A DNA stretch of 64,000 nucleotides from Galdieria partita (GCA_025991245.1 BQMJ01000030.1:165133-229132), one strand, 5' to 3'; counted from the first letter of the stretch, positions 32,011-44,155 are shown. Notes: generated by a model from the letters alone, not told the origin. Numbers and translations: made by a program.

Positions 32011-32965
32011 CTAATCTCGTTTCCTGCGTCCAACTTGGGCGACATATCCTTGGCGAATAGGAGTAACTGACCGCGTTGCTCCACAACTCTCACACCGTAA
32101 GAAATACAGACGGGTATTAGCATCCCGCATTAATGTAGACTCCGGACTTCGACAAGACTTGCAGATCACATATTCTAAAATATATCTGCGAAGAACGTTC
32201 TCGATGCCCTTTGGTTGAAATCGACCCTTCAGAACAAGCCTACCACCTTCCTGTAAATTTCCTGTAGTTCCCATTTCCGTACTCATATACGCAAGCAAAT
32301 GTTCAGGTTGCCGGTGAATACTTTTACAAATGTCTCCAAAATTCATAAAAACAGTCTTTTTTGAGCCTTCTCTAGCTATTTGCGGAGGTCGCAAAGTAAA
32401 TCTTTTCCTACTTTCACCTGCCAAAGAAGGGTGCTTCCCATGAAGGAAATCAAATATACGTCGCAGCAACTCCTGATATGTGTAGTCTCGGTCACTCTTG
32501 GACCAAGGGCTTTCTTCACCTTCTAATTTCTCTAGATCCTTCTCTACATCTTCTCCTGGAATTTGCGTTATAAATGCTTGTTTAGCTTCAAAGAATTCAT
32601 AACTAACGAAACATACCTTCGGGAAGCTCATCACTAAAGGTCACCTTCTTCTTTTTCTTCTTCTTCTTTCCAAAGTTAAGCTGCGCAGGAGTATCCTCGT
32701 TGTCTTCTTCGTCTACATCACTATTATTTTCGTTATCTTCCATTCCATTTTCCCCAAGCGACAGGCTCTCCAAGTCTTCGGCAACACCTGCTTCAGGGTT
32801 TTCTATAGTCGCCCCACCTTTGAAAAGCTTTGACTTTTTCTTCTTTTTCTTCTGGGTAGGGTCGAAAAATGTCGGCTAGAATACAATGTTGAAACTTGGG
32901 AAGCAACGTTTAAGAAGTCTGCCTACCTGACTTTCAAAGCTTGCCTCCAGAGCTTGGTCATCCAT
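32011..32965 (-). CDS. EIF2S2: Translation initiation factor eIF2 subunit beta
   Basis: The beta subunit of the eIF2-GTP-Met-tRNAi ternary complex. Exons 32965-32927, 32875-32617 and 32576-32011 (introns 51 and 40 nt) give 287 residues. The N-terminal part has two Lys-rich blocks (KKKKKK after FFDPTQ and again before VTFSDEL), the contact sites for eIF2B-epsilon and eIF5, separated by an acidic stretch. Mammalian and yeast proteins have three such blocks, so one may be reduced. The C-terminal core has DYTYQELLRRIFDFLHGKHP, RFTLRPPQIAREGSKKTVF, HLLAYMSTEMGT, and the zinc ribbon CKSC...CESC ending with the basic GRRKRD. The 13-codon first exon encodes MDDQALEASFESQ. Confidence 0.95.
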
Positions 32966-33260
32966 CTTCCAATTGCAAACTATTTCTTTGAGCATCGATG
33001 ATTGTTTGTTTGGGTACTGGTACACACACAGTTTCCATCCAAGTATTTTGTGCTCTGTAACTCGTTAGGCAGGCTTACAAGAGCGTCTTGCAAAAGGTTA
33101 TTTACCTGCATTCAAGTGGTCAGCAGGTGTTTCTATGAACTACTTTTGAGACACTGTTCGGACACTGAGAAGTGAGAACAATAGTCATTGTTGCGTTGAC
33201 TTTTGTGTCTAGATAGGGGGATTGACTCCTTCAAGTGTGAATATAGTTTGTAGGTTTGAT
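32966..33260. promoter_or_regulatory. Divergent intergenic region eIF2-beta / Dullard-like phosphatase
   Basis: 295 bp between two outward-facing genes and so the site of both promoters. It contains a T/G-rich tract and CA repeats but no element I can name with confidence. Confidence 0.4.
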
Positions 33261-34319
33261 ATGAGCTCCTGCAAACAACAAAAATGGGAGGTGGAGAGAG
33301 ATGGTCCTCACATTTCGGTGGCCCCTACGGAACGAACGAGCAAGTTCTCAGTGTTTGGACAAACCTCCTTGAAGCTGGTAAATTCTGTTTATAATTCTTT
33401 GTGTGAGTCGATAAATAGATTTTTGTTTTTGCACTGGTGGAGAAGGAAGAGCAGAGAGAATTCTCATATTACAGCTGCAAGAAAGAAGTCAATTAGAGAA
33501 GTGACAAGTCCAGTACTCTTCTTTGTGAACATAAGACTGATGTATAAGATTCTTTTGCCCTTTACTTTATTTCTTCCAATAGTTTCTTTATTTTTGGGAT
33601 TATTGAGGGAATTGTTATCCAGTGCTTTAAGTAGCATTTTTCATGGATTTCGGCTCGTGTTGTTTTCTCACAACCATTTGCGTATGCTTTATTGTTCTAT
33701 ATTCGACATATGGAATGCTGAACAATCAGAAAAGGAGCAAATGTTTTATCATGGTAGGAAAACTTTGGTCCTAGACCTTGACGAGACTCTTGTACATTCT
33801 ACAACACGCCAAAATTCTCATTTTGATATTCGATTGGAAGTCTCAGTTGATAACTGTCCAAGTATTTTTTACGTCAACAAACGTCCTTATTTGGATATCT
33901 TCTTACAAGTTGTGTCGCAGTGGTATGATCTTGTCGTTTATACAGCTAGTCTTCAGAAATATGCTGATCCTCTAATTGATGCTCTCGATGTCCATGGAGT
34001 TATTCGTGAACGTTACTTTCGTGATCACTGTATTCAAGTTGGGAACAATTTTGTAAAGGACATATCTATTATTGAACCTGATCTTAGAAAGATTGTAATT
34101 GTAGACAACTCGCCTTCAGCATATGTCCTGCATGAGGAAAATGCTATTCCTATAGGAACGTGGTGGGACGATCCCTTGGATGAAGAACTTTTGAATTTGC
34201 TTCCCTTGTTACAGGCCTTGTGTGTCTTAGCTGATGTTCGTTCTATTCTGAGTCTTCGTGAAACAAAAGGAGTGTTAATGCACAATCTGGTTTCAAGTGG
34301 ACCCTATCATACTCTATAA
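33261..34319 (+). CDS. Dullard/Nem1-type HAD phosphatase (CTD-phosphatase-like, membrane)
   Basis: Intronless, 352 residues. I start at the ATG at 33261 because the longer frame upstream begins only with TTG. About 105 hydrophilic residues are followed by a hydrophobic segment (LLPFTLFLPIVSLFLGLLREL). Then comes the FCP1/SCP-like HAD domain: TLVLDLDETLVHST, with the nucleophile and acid Asp of the DxDx(T/V) motif, NKRPYLDIFL, LVVYTASLQKYADPLIDALD, and KIVIVDNSPSAYVLHEENAIP. N-terminal membrane region plus small phosphatase domain is the arrangement of CTDNEP1/Dullard and yeast Nem1, which dephosphorylate lipin at the nuclear envelope/ER. That substrate is inferred from the family; a Pol II CTD phosphatase is the less likely alternative. 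Confidence 0.88.
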   Translation: MSSCKQQKWEVERDGPHISVAPTERTSKFSVFGQTSLKLVNSVYNSLCESINRFLFLHWWRRKSRENSHITAARKKSIREVTSPVLFFVNIRLMYKILLPFTLFLPIVSLFLGLLRELLSSALSSIFHGFRLVLFSHNHLRMLYCSIFDIWNAEQSEKEQMFYHGRKTLVLDLDETLVHSTTRQNSHFDIRLEVSVDNCPSIFYVNKRPYLDIFLQVVSQWYDLVVYTASLQKYADPLIDALDVHGVIRERYFRDHCIQVGNNFVKDISIIEPDLRKIVIVDNSPSAYVLHEENAIPIGTWWDDPLDEELLNLLPLLQALCVLADVRSILSLRETKGVLMHNLVSSGPYHTL

Positions 34320-34627
34320 TGCCATGTTGTATGACAAACGAGTGCTTCATTGTCTAAAAGATGTTTTATCAAGTTTTGTTTCTAGTTGAGAAACTAATAA
34401 ACAATTTTATGTGGTTTTCATCCAATTTGAACTTACAGTATTCTCGAAAAAGCACAATCCTTTCTTTAAAATGTAGAATATACGAGTTACTTGCATGGCT
34501 TATGTTACGAATCGGCAACTTTTGATTGGCTCATTGAAGAGACCCTCGTCGGTCATAAATTTGATTTCTACCAGCGTAGTTCCACGTTCAGAATTTCTTG
34601 TTTGGTGACGAGTTTCCATAATATCAC
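34320..34627. other. Intergenic region upstream of H+-pyrophosphatase
   Basis: 308 bp holding the 3' end of the Dullard-like transcript and the promoter and leader of the pyrophosphatase. No other feature seen. Confidence 0.4.
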
Positions 34628-37600
34628 ATGTCAACTGCAGTTGAGTTTTTATGGACTCTGGTCGGCGTATGTGTTGTTGCTCTCTGCTTCGCAGGGTGGC
34701 TAGCTCATTGGGTCCTTTCACACAAGGAAGGATCAAAGGAGATGCAAGACGTAGCTAGACCTATTCAAGAAGGTGAGATCTTGAAAGCCAATGATAAAAA
34801 TACTTAACTTATGTTTGAATTTAGGTGCAAACGGGTTCTTTAAGGTTTGTAAACTATCTTTTGTTCAGAGGATCGTTTCCTAATCTATCGCTTCAAGACA
34901 CAATATGGAACTATTGCCACCCTTAGTTTGGTGAGGTTGAGGGAAAAGAACACATCTTCGGTTGGCTGACAACGAAGGTTTAGGTTTTGGCCCTTATTAT
35001 ATTTCTATCTTATGGTTATCGTCCGGTTAACCCTAGCGAAGCAAACATCGGCTCTCTCGGTATACGTTCTATTTGCACCATAGCATTTCTTTTGGGTGGC
35101 TTCTTTTCTGGAATATCAGGTTTAGTTGCTATGTGGGTTGCTGTCCGCTCGAATTCCCGTGTTGCTGCAGCGGCAAAGGTATCCTATAACGAAGCCATTC
35201 AGGTAAGTGAAAGTTCTTTGTTTGTATGAATCTTTGAACGCTGTTGTAGGTTGCTTTTCGTGGGGGAGCATTCGCATCTACTTTGATTGTCACCTTATGC
35301 TTGTTTGGAATTGTACTTATCTATGCTTTTGTCTATGGATCTTTCCAACGACTGGGTGTTAGTGCTGCTCAAGTTCCTCTACTTATTGTTGGCTATGGTT
35401 TTGGAGCTTCCTTTGTAGCACTATTCGCTCAACTTGGAGGCGGGATATACACAAAAGCGGCAGATGTCGGTGCGGATATTGTTGGAAAGGTTGAAGCGGG
35501 AATACCCGAAGATGATCCTAGGAACCCTGCTGTCGTGGCTGATCTGGTAGGAGATAATGTAGGAGACTGTGCAGTACGTTTTTTTTGCAATTTCTTATTT
35601 TAATCATTGTTTCTGAAAATATTTAGGGTCGTGGAGCTGATCTTTTTGAGTCTATTGCAGCAGAAAATATTGGTGTATGTTGAACTTTGTTTCTTTTTGT
35701 ACGTACAGTCTGTAACGCTGACTCTTTTATAGGCTATGATTTTAGGAGCTACCTTGAGTCGAACCTGCAATCTACCGGAAAGTGAGCAGATCACTTTCAC
35801 ATTGTTTCCATTGTTTGTTCACGCCTTGGGTAATTATAGCGTTGTAGTTTCAATATTTATTTCTTAACATACCTGTAGGTATCTTCAGCAGCAGTATTGG
35901 AACGATGGCAGTAAGAACAAAAGATACGGTAATAGCTTGAGATCTTATGGAGGTATTACCTTGCTCAAGTTTCACACTAGAATTCGAAAAAAAGTGGCGG
36001 AAGTTCGGAGTCTGCACCACTGTTGGGTGGTTCAAAGTCATCAAAAGAATATGAAGATCCAATGGTAGATATTAATCTTTCTTTGCTTTGAGATTTATAA
36101 AGGCTGTTATCTTTAGGCAGTTATGAAAAGAGGTTTCATAGTGGCAATGTCTTTGGGTTTTGTTGGAATATGGGTACTTTGCTACATAGCATTACAGACG
36201 AGTGAAGCACCAAATGCATGGTGGCACTTTGGCTTGTGTGCTACTATTGGTGAGTGTGATATATGATACATACGAGTCGTCACGTGTAATTTTCGCTTAA
36301 GGAATTGCAACCTCTTACTGTTTCGTTATAATTACAGAGTATTATACTGTAAGTGAAAGGTCCTGTTTGTGTTTGACGAGAGAAACTAAACTTTTACAGG
36401 ATTATTTGTATTATCCTGTAAGAAGAATAGCAGCTGCATCTTCTACGGGTTCTGGGACGAATGTTATTGCCGGAGTGTCCGTCGGAATGGAATCTACTGC
36501 ACTTCCTATCACGGTTGGTGCTTGTTTTTAAAGTGCTTATAGTCGATAACAACTCCCATCGATCCTTACTAGGTGCTTGCCATTGCGTTATTGCTTGTGT
36601 ACTGGTTGGGTACAACTTCTGGTCTATCGAACAAACTTGCTGCCGGTATTTTTGGAACTGCTGTCGCAACTATGGTAAGTATTGTATTCCTTTTAACAGA
36701 AACTAGTGACCAGTATTGACTGCTGAATTCTTTTATTAGGGAATGCTCTCCACAAGTTGTTTCATTTTGGCAATGGATGTTTTCGGACCAATCTCAGATA
36801 ATGCTGGAGGTATTGCAGAAATGTCGATGCAGCCACCTGAAGTTCGAGAAATCACTGATCGTTTAGATGCAGTTGGCAATACAACAAAGGTAAGTCGGAA
36901 ATTTCCCAACGTAACGTTGCCTATAATTCATTTTACGTTAGGCTTTGACTAAAGGATACGCGGTTGGCTCAGCAGCGTTGGCAGCATTTTTACTATTCCG
37001 TGCCTACATTGATGAAGTGAACAATTATTTACCATCAAGTCGTGCTCTTACGTCAGTGGATTTAAGTCAGCCAGAAGTGTTTGTTGGTGGCATGATAGGT
37101 GCTATGTTAGTGTTTTTATTCTCAGGACTAGCTATTCGTGCAGTTGGTAATGCAGCCCAAGCGGTGGTACATGAAGTTCGTCGACAGTTTCGTGAAAAAC
37201 CTGGTATTATGACCTATAGCGAGAAACCTGATTACGAAAAGTGTGTGGCTATAGTTGCCAATGCGGCTCTCAAGCAGATGGTCGTCCCTGGTTTGTTAGT
37301 AGTTTTTGTCCCACTCTTCGTAGGATTCCTTGCTGCGTGGATTGGAAGAGCTGCAGGAAAATCTTTGCTCGGAGTACAAGTCTCTGCTGGAATTTTGATG
37401 GTTGGAACTATTGCTGGGATTCTCATGGCATTATTTTTAAACAATAGTGGCGGTGCATGGGACAATGCTAAGAAATATATCGAAACCGGTGCATATGGAG
37501 GAAAAGTAAGGACTCTATTTAGTTTAAGAAAATGGTTTTACTGACGATTGTACGAAGGGCTCGGAATCTCATAAAGCCAGTGTGACTGGAGATACTGTAG

Positions 37601-37772
37601 GAGATCCCTTCAAAGACACTGCAGGACCGGTATGTAGCTGACTAAAATTTCTTCAACGTGAACTGATCTTTTCTAGTCCCTGCATGTGTTAGTGAAATTG
37701 CTTTCAACGCTAACACTGGTATTTGGTCCACTTTTCTTAACGTCTGCTGGAATCGAAATCATTTCTGGTTAA
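34628..37772 (+). CDS. H+-translocating inorganic pyrophosphatase, K+-independent (type II)
   Basis: Pumps protons using PPi hydrolysis, in vacuolar or Golgi membranes. Seventeen exons: 34628-34772, 34825-34844, 34898-34930, 34984-35202, 35250-35573, 35627-35674, 35733-35829, 35879-35928, 35981-36064, 36117-36249, 36302-36348, 36400-36513, 36573-36674, 36740-36889, 36942-37505, 37558-37629, 37677-37772. These sum to 765 residues with every phase consistent. Motifs: [40 protein letters not shown] and [16 protein letters not shown] (PPi/Mg site), EDPMAVMKRG, and VGNTTKALTKGYA. The Lys after GNTT (about residue 522) in place of Ala marks the K+-independent, Arabidopsis AVP2-like class. Some donors are atypical (gtttgt, gttggt). 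The exon density is far above that of any neighbour. Confidence 0.95.
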
Positions 37773-38159
37773 CGAGACATATCAGATACTTGGTCCTCGT
37801 GCGTCTTTTATCTTTGTGCTTTTGTTTAGAGCAGAAATAAACCATTGTTTTGGTTGAACATTTGGAGTCTCTCTTAGTGGTTTGTAAGTAGACAATGGTA
37901 ATGTTGGTTTCCATTGTCTTGGCAATTCACTTCATTGTTGTGTTTATTCATTTTGAAATTTCACGCTAATAGTTTCTGAAAAAATGCAAAGCTGCTCATC
38001 CGTTCTCTGTATAATACACTAAACAGACAGGAGATGTAATGACCCTGTTACAAAGTTACAACAATCGCTTATACAGGAGTATGGATTATTTTGAAATAGT
38101 AAGAAATTTACATAACAAACTATTCAACAATACATGAATTATATATATCCCGTTACTAT
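37773..38159. other. Convergent 3' region, H+-pyrophosphatase / amino-acid transporter
   Basis: 387 bp between the stop codons of two converging genes. It should carry both polyadenylation regions. No gene or RNA recognised. Confidence 0.4.
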
Positions 38160-39632
38160 TTAGAATTTACGATTACAGCTAAAAGGCTTTCCAGTACTCT
38201 CAATGGCAACAACCAAGCTTTTGAAGGTTCCATAGCTTCCCAGTGTCAACATCAGGAAGCCCACAAGAAAACAAAAGAAAGGTAAGAGTTTTTGATACCA
38301 ACGAGTGTCGTGCCAAAATTCCCAAAAGTAAAAGGCACTCGGCACCATAAATGTTAAGAAAGAAGAGAAGAGCGAAGTCATAATGCCAATAAAAGATGAG
38401 AAAAAAGGAACCAATTCAGCAACGATAAATGCTGCTCCATAAGTAACGCCAGTCCAAAGTAACCACCATAGTCTATTGCGAAGAGAACCATCTCGAAACT
38501 TTCTTAAGCCTCCAGCAATCAAAGGTTGAAATCCCCATTGAACTGCACGACTCAAGACATTTCCACCAATAGTACCAGCAATGGTAACGTGGATCACCAT
38601 AAAAACATCATTCACATAATGTATTGGACTGTGTTTGATTACCAGAGTCACAGGGCTTTGCATATAACCCGTGTTTCCAATATAATAATACGCCACCGCA
38701 GCCAAAGTAAGATAGCATGCATAACTGAATGTTTGTGACAACCAAAGTGCTGTTGGAAAATCTTCAACTCTCTTCAATTCTGCCATAAACTCGAAATAAA
38801 TAAGATGGCCCGTGAAGGCAAAGATAATATCCATTGCTGCAGTCAATCCCTGATAAAAACTAGTTGAAGATGTCGCATATGTCTTTCCTAAACCAGCACC
38901 GATACTTGGAGCTTTCACACATACGATAATAATAGGAATAACAATAAATGTAATGGCCACCAGAATAATATAAGTGATCTCGAAAAGACTTCGCGCTTGT
39001 CCTGCAAGAAGCATCATGGCATATGCTATGACAGCAAAAACCACAGTGCATATATGCTCTTTCTGAAGCATATTTTTCCATGTCAAAGATGACGTTAACA
39101 AGTCGCTAGTTAACAGGGCAAAGAAATAAGAATAGGCAATGGTTGCTGTAAAGTACATGCCGGGTTTTCCCCAAAGTCTACGACTCATTGAAGCATAGCT
39201 TCTGACTGTTGGGTATCTCAGTCCCATGTAATAAAGAAAGTAACCAGTTGCTGTAGTGATAAAATATACGCCTGTCAGAACTAACACACCACCAACCCAG
39301 CCAAGAGTCTGAAAAGCACTTGGAATAGATAACACGCCTATTCCAACCATATATCCGCACATTAACATGGTCAACATCCACCAACTCATCTTTCGAGGAG
39401 GAACATATTCTTTGTCGGGGTCATTTGGATCGAATGAGGACGAGCGACTTCGCCTACTGAGGTCAAACGATTCCTTCATGGCTTCTTCAAAGCTCTTTTC
39501 AAATTCTGTCTCTTCTTCTTCCAAAGGTTCCTCAGGAGATGCTTCAATAGAGTGAATTGGCTTCATATCAGTACTCTCTACATTTAACTCTGCTGTTTTC
39601 TCCAAAGAAACTTTCTTCCATGGTAGCTTCAT
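38160..39632 (-). CDS. Amino acid transporter, AAAP (Aa_trans) family
   Basis: Intronless, 490 residues. The first 82 residues are hydrophilic with an acidic patch (PLEEEETEFEKSFEEAM) and a Ser/Arg run. About eleven hydrophobic helices follow, starting MSWWMLTMLMCGYMVGIGVL, the classic first helix of the AAAP/auxin-permease family with the unwound G-x-G-x-L substrate site. Later helices include the Gly-rich WVGGVLVLTGVYF, MMLLAGQARSLFEITYIILV, DIIFAFTGHLIYFEFMAEL and VPFFSSFIGIMTSLFSSFLT. It would be a proton- or Na+-coupled importer or vacuolar exporter of neutral amino acids. The exact substrate and membrane cannot be read from sequence. It is the last well-conserved gene before the subtelomere. 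Confidence 0.9.
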   Translation of the reverse strand: MKLPWKKVSLEKTAELNVESTDMKPIHSIEASPEEPLEEEETEFEKSFEEAMKESFDLSRRSRSSSFDPNDPDKEYVPPRKMSWWMLTMLMCGYMVGIGVLSIPSAFQTLGWVGGVLVLTGVYFITTATGYFLYYMGLRYPTVRSYASMSRRLWGKPGMYFTATIAYSYFFALLTSDLLTSSLTWKNMLQKEHICTVVFAVIAYAMMLLAGQARSLFEITYIILVAITFIVIPIIIVCVKAPSIGAGLGKTYATSSTSFYQGLTAAMDIIFAFTGHLIYFEFMAELKRVEDFPTALWLSQTFSYACYLTLAAVAYYYIGNTGYMQSPVTLVIKHSPIHYVNDVFMVIHVTIAGTIGGNVLSRAVQWGFQPLIAGGLRKFRDGSLRNRLWWLLWTGVTYGAAFIVAELVPFFSSFIGIMTSLFSSFLTFMVPSAFYFWEFWHDTRWYQKLLPFFCFLVGFLMLTLGSYGTFKSLVVAIESTGKPFSCNRKF

Positions 39633-42600
39633 TATTTCGTATTATGCTAGATATCGATGATGAACCAACTCAAACGAACAAGTCTACCAAAAAGTGTTTA
39701 GACAGTGACGCTTGTTGTATTTATAGCCTACCGGTCTCATTCTTCCAGCCAATCAGTTCCAAATGTCTTGATGACTCTGCATGATGATTGGACGTTCGAA
39801 AATTGGCCAGCCGTCCTTTTCACTGGTTGCCCAATGAAACCGAGAATAGTGGAAGCAAAGATTGATTTCGACAGCTGTCCAAAGTGGGATCCATTTCACC
39901 TACTGACTACATAATTGTGTAAAGCTCTTTCGTTCGCCATCTTGTTGGTTAGCTCGTCGTATCTTCCAAATTCGTATGCTATCAAAAAAGGAGAGTTCAT
40001 TGAGGACTCTTCCAGTGATTACTAAGCAGTGGGTTCGGTGCCAAAAACCTTAATCTCCGCAGAAACTAACGTACAAATGGTCGAAGTGCTGTCGTACAAG
40101 AAGATCTTTACAAAATGGAATTTTTCTTGAAAAGTACTTTCTGACTTTCATGAGTTTCTGACTTTGAGTAAACCTCTTAGTACCAGGCAACTTTTCTTGG
40201 ACTAGTTCCAAGTAGAGCCAAATGGCAAATTTCTCATCCAGTTCTCAGTTTGGACAGCTATTTTTGCTACGTTCCTAAAACCAAGTTGTTTCGGAAAGCA
40301 TATAGGGTCTATTTAATTACAAACGAGCATCTTGAAAAACTCTGTTCCCTCGTGAAAACGAGAATACCATATTAGGCATGATAAACTCGAGCTATTTTTT
40401 GAATCACGCTAACTTATTCGTCGTCTAGACAATACTGAAATAAGTGTCGATTGAAAGCTTTTTAAGCACATGAAAGCAATATCTGCGACCCAGTAATTGA
40501 CCTTTGTATCAAGCCTTGGCTTGTGAGAGACGAGCCGTATAAACTGCTTCGAAGAGGATTTCTTCAATTGGAAACTTTGAATCAAACGCAGAAATCAGCT
40601 TTAAGGGAGCTTTTAGGAAACTGTCGATTTTTTCACGACGGTTTCTCGTCTAAAGTCTGTTCACAAGCATCCCGGTATTTTGGGCTGTTTTTTCTCCATT
40701 CGAAAACGGGATGTTGGCAGATCGAAGAGATTCATCTGAAACTCTTCCTAGTGATAGTCTATCAACAGATCTCTTCACTGTTTGGCACTTTTACAACAGA
40801 AACAACTCAATTACACTCGATAGCTATAGTTAAGACAGTTGGAGTGGACAAAACAACGTTTGAAACAATAATTGAAACAAGATTTGATTAAAACAGCCTT
40901 ATATCAAAGCGACTACTGAAGAAAATAACTGACTGCGACTCAGAAATTGAACTTACCGATTATTGAAAGTGCCAAAAACTTGCAGCGTCTGCCCCACTTA
41001 TTCCAGGGAGATTTCAGCCAGTCACATTGACTGAGAAGAAGTATGTAAAAAGGAGTAATCCTTCAAATACTGCAAGTTTCTTTCTGTATCCAGGATTTCT
41101 TGAAAACAAACCGTCGTCAAGTCTGACCTTTTCATGGTTATTGAACAACAGTCTGGAATAATGCGAATTGGACATACAGTATGGTTTATAATGAAGCAAG
41201 TGGGCCACTCTAAGAAGCTGGTATTCTCCATATTGTTTTGTATGTATCGAACTTAAATATACGCCAATAAATTCACTGCGCAATTATATAACCTGTCACT
41301 TCTGAATATATTTATTTTTCAATAAGACAGATATTTAGAAGCAATACCATCTATGTTTGACACTCAGGCATTGCGATTCTTGAGGAAGAATCATGTATCT
41401 GCACCATTGGAAGACAAGATCCAATACAGTCATAAAGGTTCATCTCCTCCGGGAGACGCTGGAATTCACAAACATTCAACTCCTAAAAGGGCTTTTGAGA
41501 GTGAAAGTTTTAAATGTTGAATGTTTCGAATTTCTTGCAAATGCCTCGTTGACGATCTTTGAAGTTTTAAGAAAATACTGTGACACTACAAGATTTATTT
41601 AAAGATGGAAGTGTTATATATATGGCTGGGTTTGTCAGTAAATGGCTCGTGGAGTATCCTTTCATCTATGATGGTGTCCTTATAGAGTTTGATTCAGAAG
41701 TTTCTGAATTGTGGAAACCGAGAAAGTTTCAGAGTCCACTCTTGGCTCTAGAATTTCAACGCCCACCCAAGAAATTTGGAACGAAGCCTAAGCTTGATAA
41801 CAACTGGGAAGTCAAAAGACGACCTTTTGAGTGCTTTCAAGTTTAGGACGTATAGGAAACAATGTCATACTCAGTTTGCTTGCTAGTTTTTGGACTTTGT
41901 TGAGATTGATTTGTTTAGTACTTTGGAGGAACAAAAGTTCCTTTTGTTAAAGTTTCCAGACAAATGTGCTGTGTAATAAGGTACCTTGAAAAATTTTAGT
42001 CATAAATATCCCTCTAAAGAACTTGGTAGAGGTGTCACTATTCAGGGCATACTTTGTTGAAGTTGGTGGAGTTGGACCAACAAGGAAATGCATGGTTCTC
42101 GCAGAGATTATCAGGAGCTTTTTAAATTGCTGTGAGATCTCCAAATTTGCTCATTGTGGATGAACATAATGAACTTTTCCGTTATGTACAGCGTCGCTAG
42201 AGAGGTTCAGCGTGGCCTCTTCATGCATTGTGTTATTTTTTAGGCTATCATAGTAGATTATTGAATCTTCCTATGGCAATTTTACCTTGTTATGATAGTA
42301 TTCTTCAATACCTTTTTTCTCACTGTAGCCATTATAGGCTCCTTTTGGATTGTTTCAGTTAGTAGATAACATCACCCACTTGAATATTCACTTCCTAGTT
42401 ATGATGAATGACATTGTCTTAGATTAAGTGATGAAGAATGTACAGGGAATTGTCTCGACTTGCTGTAAAGTTTGTTACTTTTTAATACATATTTCAAACA
42501 AATAGTGGTTTTATCCCTTGAGATGAAATCATCTAGTTTGTCTTCGCTGCTTCAAAGGGAACTCTTGATGGCTCTCTTCTAGATCTACAAATAATAGGGT

Positions 42601-44155
42601 TGTCGATCTTTTGTATTTGCTCTTATCTATTTGTTCTTTCTTTACGCACAATTCTGCAGTCTCATATCTTAAAAAGTGGCATTGCTGGTATGAACGAATT
42701 TCGATCAAATATCAAAAATACTTTGCCAATGTCAAATTCAAATTTTTGTTGCTAGTTGATGAAAAGCCAAATTGCAAATCTTCTCTATGAATATGTGAAA
42801 AAATTTTGGCATTAAAAAAATATCAAAAGGTAAGTTGTGTACTTGTTCATGTAAGCATGTAACTACTAGCCTTCATTGCAAGGGACAGTATTGAAACTAG
42901 AAAGGAAAACCAGGAAAACAACCAGTTACAACTAGAAAGTGTGTTTGGAATTTAAGGATTCAATCCAATTTCGAAGGTTCGCACAAATACACAAAAATAG
43001 TTGTACATAAACTGTAAGTATTTTTTTAAGATAAGAAAAGTTTACAAAGAAGAGTCGAGACAAAGAAGCAGTTCCAAACAGAACATTACAGCTAAGAATC
43101 TCCATGTATCCAACATAAAAACCGCAAAAAATAGCTATTGAACAACTTGTGTAACAGATTGTTTTCAAAACTCAACTACTTGCTTATAAGACCTTAGCGA
43201 CTGACAAAGCTTCTCTAACGGGGACATTCAACTTTGACATTGTTCCTATAACTATCTTCCAATGGCTATTTGATTGGCTCTGTGACTCTAACTTCAACTT
43301 TCACAAACTCCAAAACTGAGTTTTCGATGAATTTTCTATCTACAAAAGAAGAAAATCTTTATTTGAGGAACAATACCTTGTTGAAATGTCGATACTACAG
43401 TTATATGACAAATTCATCTTATTTTAAGGTTACTTGAGTAGTGTTTCAAAGTATTGGACTTGAAGTATCTTTTCTTGTACATTCGCTATGCTTTTTTTGT
43501 GCTACAAGTGTGTTCTGTAAAGTATCTTTCATTTCCAATATATAAATGTGAAACAGCGGTGCAAGCATTATTGTTATTGTATTGTGCTTCACAGCAATTC
43601 AATATTGAGAAGCTATGAGTTGGTGTTTTAAAATACTATTATTGCAACATAGAAAACAAACTCGTAAGCAGCCTCTGTGAAGACTTGTGAGAATGTGTCA
43701 CTTGTTCTCAACACTGTCAAACTGTCTTGAGAGACTAAAGCAGTTCCTGAAGTAGCTGAATTATTTCAATTCTATGTTTTTGAGTTTTATTAAACAAATT
43801 TCTTCTCTTTTAGCTCTCCTGATGTTCAAACTAGAAGCTTTTATTTCGCTGCTCTAGTGCTCCCACGACAGCAAAAGTTTCGAAAAAACCACTTGAGTAC
43901 AACACTTCAAAAGTGAGTTGCAGCTTTAGAAACACAAGGCAACCCAGTTTTCCAAACTACCCTACTTTAAAATAGTCGGTATGGTTCATCTATCGAATAG
44001 CTTTGGTTACGAGTATGTACAAAACTTCGAATTTAGCCAGTGCTCTTTAACAAAATAGTTTTTGTTCTAAAAGTGGGAGAGAGTACAATATACAATACGC
44101 ATTATACTCACAAATATAACAAAGATTCAAATTGGCTAACGAATACGTAAGAAAT
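39633..44155. other. Gene-poor transition zone
   Basis: About 4.5 kb without a well-supported gene. The first 300 bp should contain the transporter promoter. An open frame from 40523 to 40891 (122 codons, no ATG) and frames at 41366-41846 look protein-like but resemble nothing I know; the second set is listed separately as a possible remnant. The rest, especially 42-44 kb, is AT-rich with frequent stops on both strands. Confidence 0.5.
41366..41846 (+). pseudogene. Possible gene remnant, unidentified
   Basis: Stretches of protein-like sequence occur in two frames broken by stops. One frame (about 41366-41512) reads as a hydrophilic peptide and stops. After a shift, another (41580-41846) gives 88 codons including VIYMAGFVSKWLVEYPFIYD and a Lys/Pro-rich end, and it has no ATG at its start. 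The composition resembles coding sequence more than the surrounding AT-rich DNA does. It could be a decayed subtelomeric gene or small exons of a gene I failed to assemble. I do not recognise the family. Confidence 0.3.

Noticed and set aside
33222-33260. Longer N-terminus for the Dullard-like phosphatase
   Set aside because: The upstream extension begins with TTG; the first ATG is 33261.
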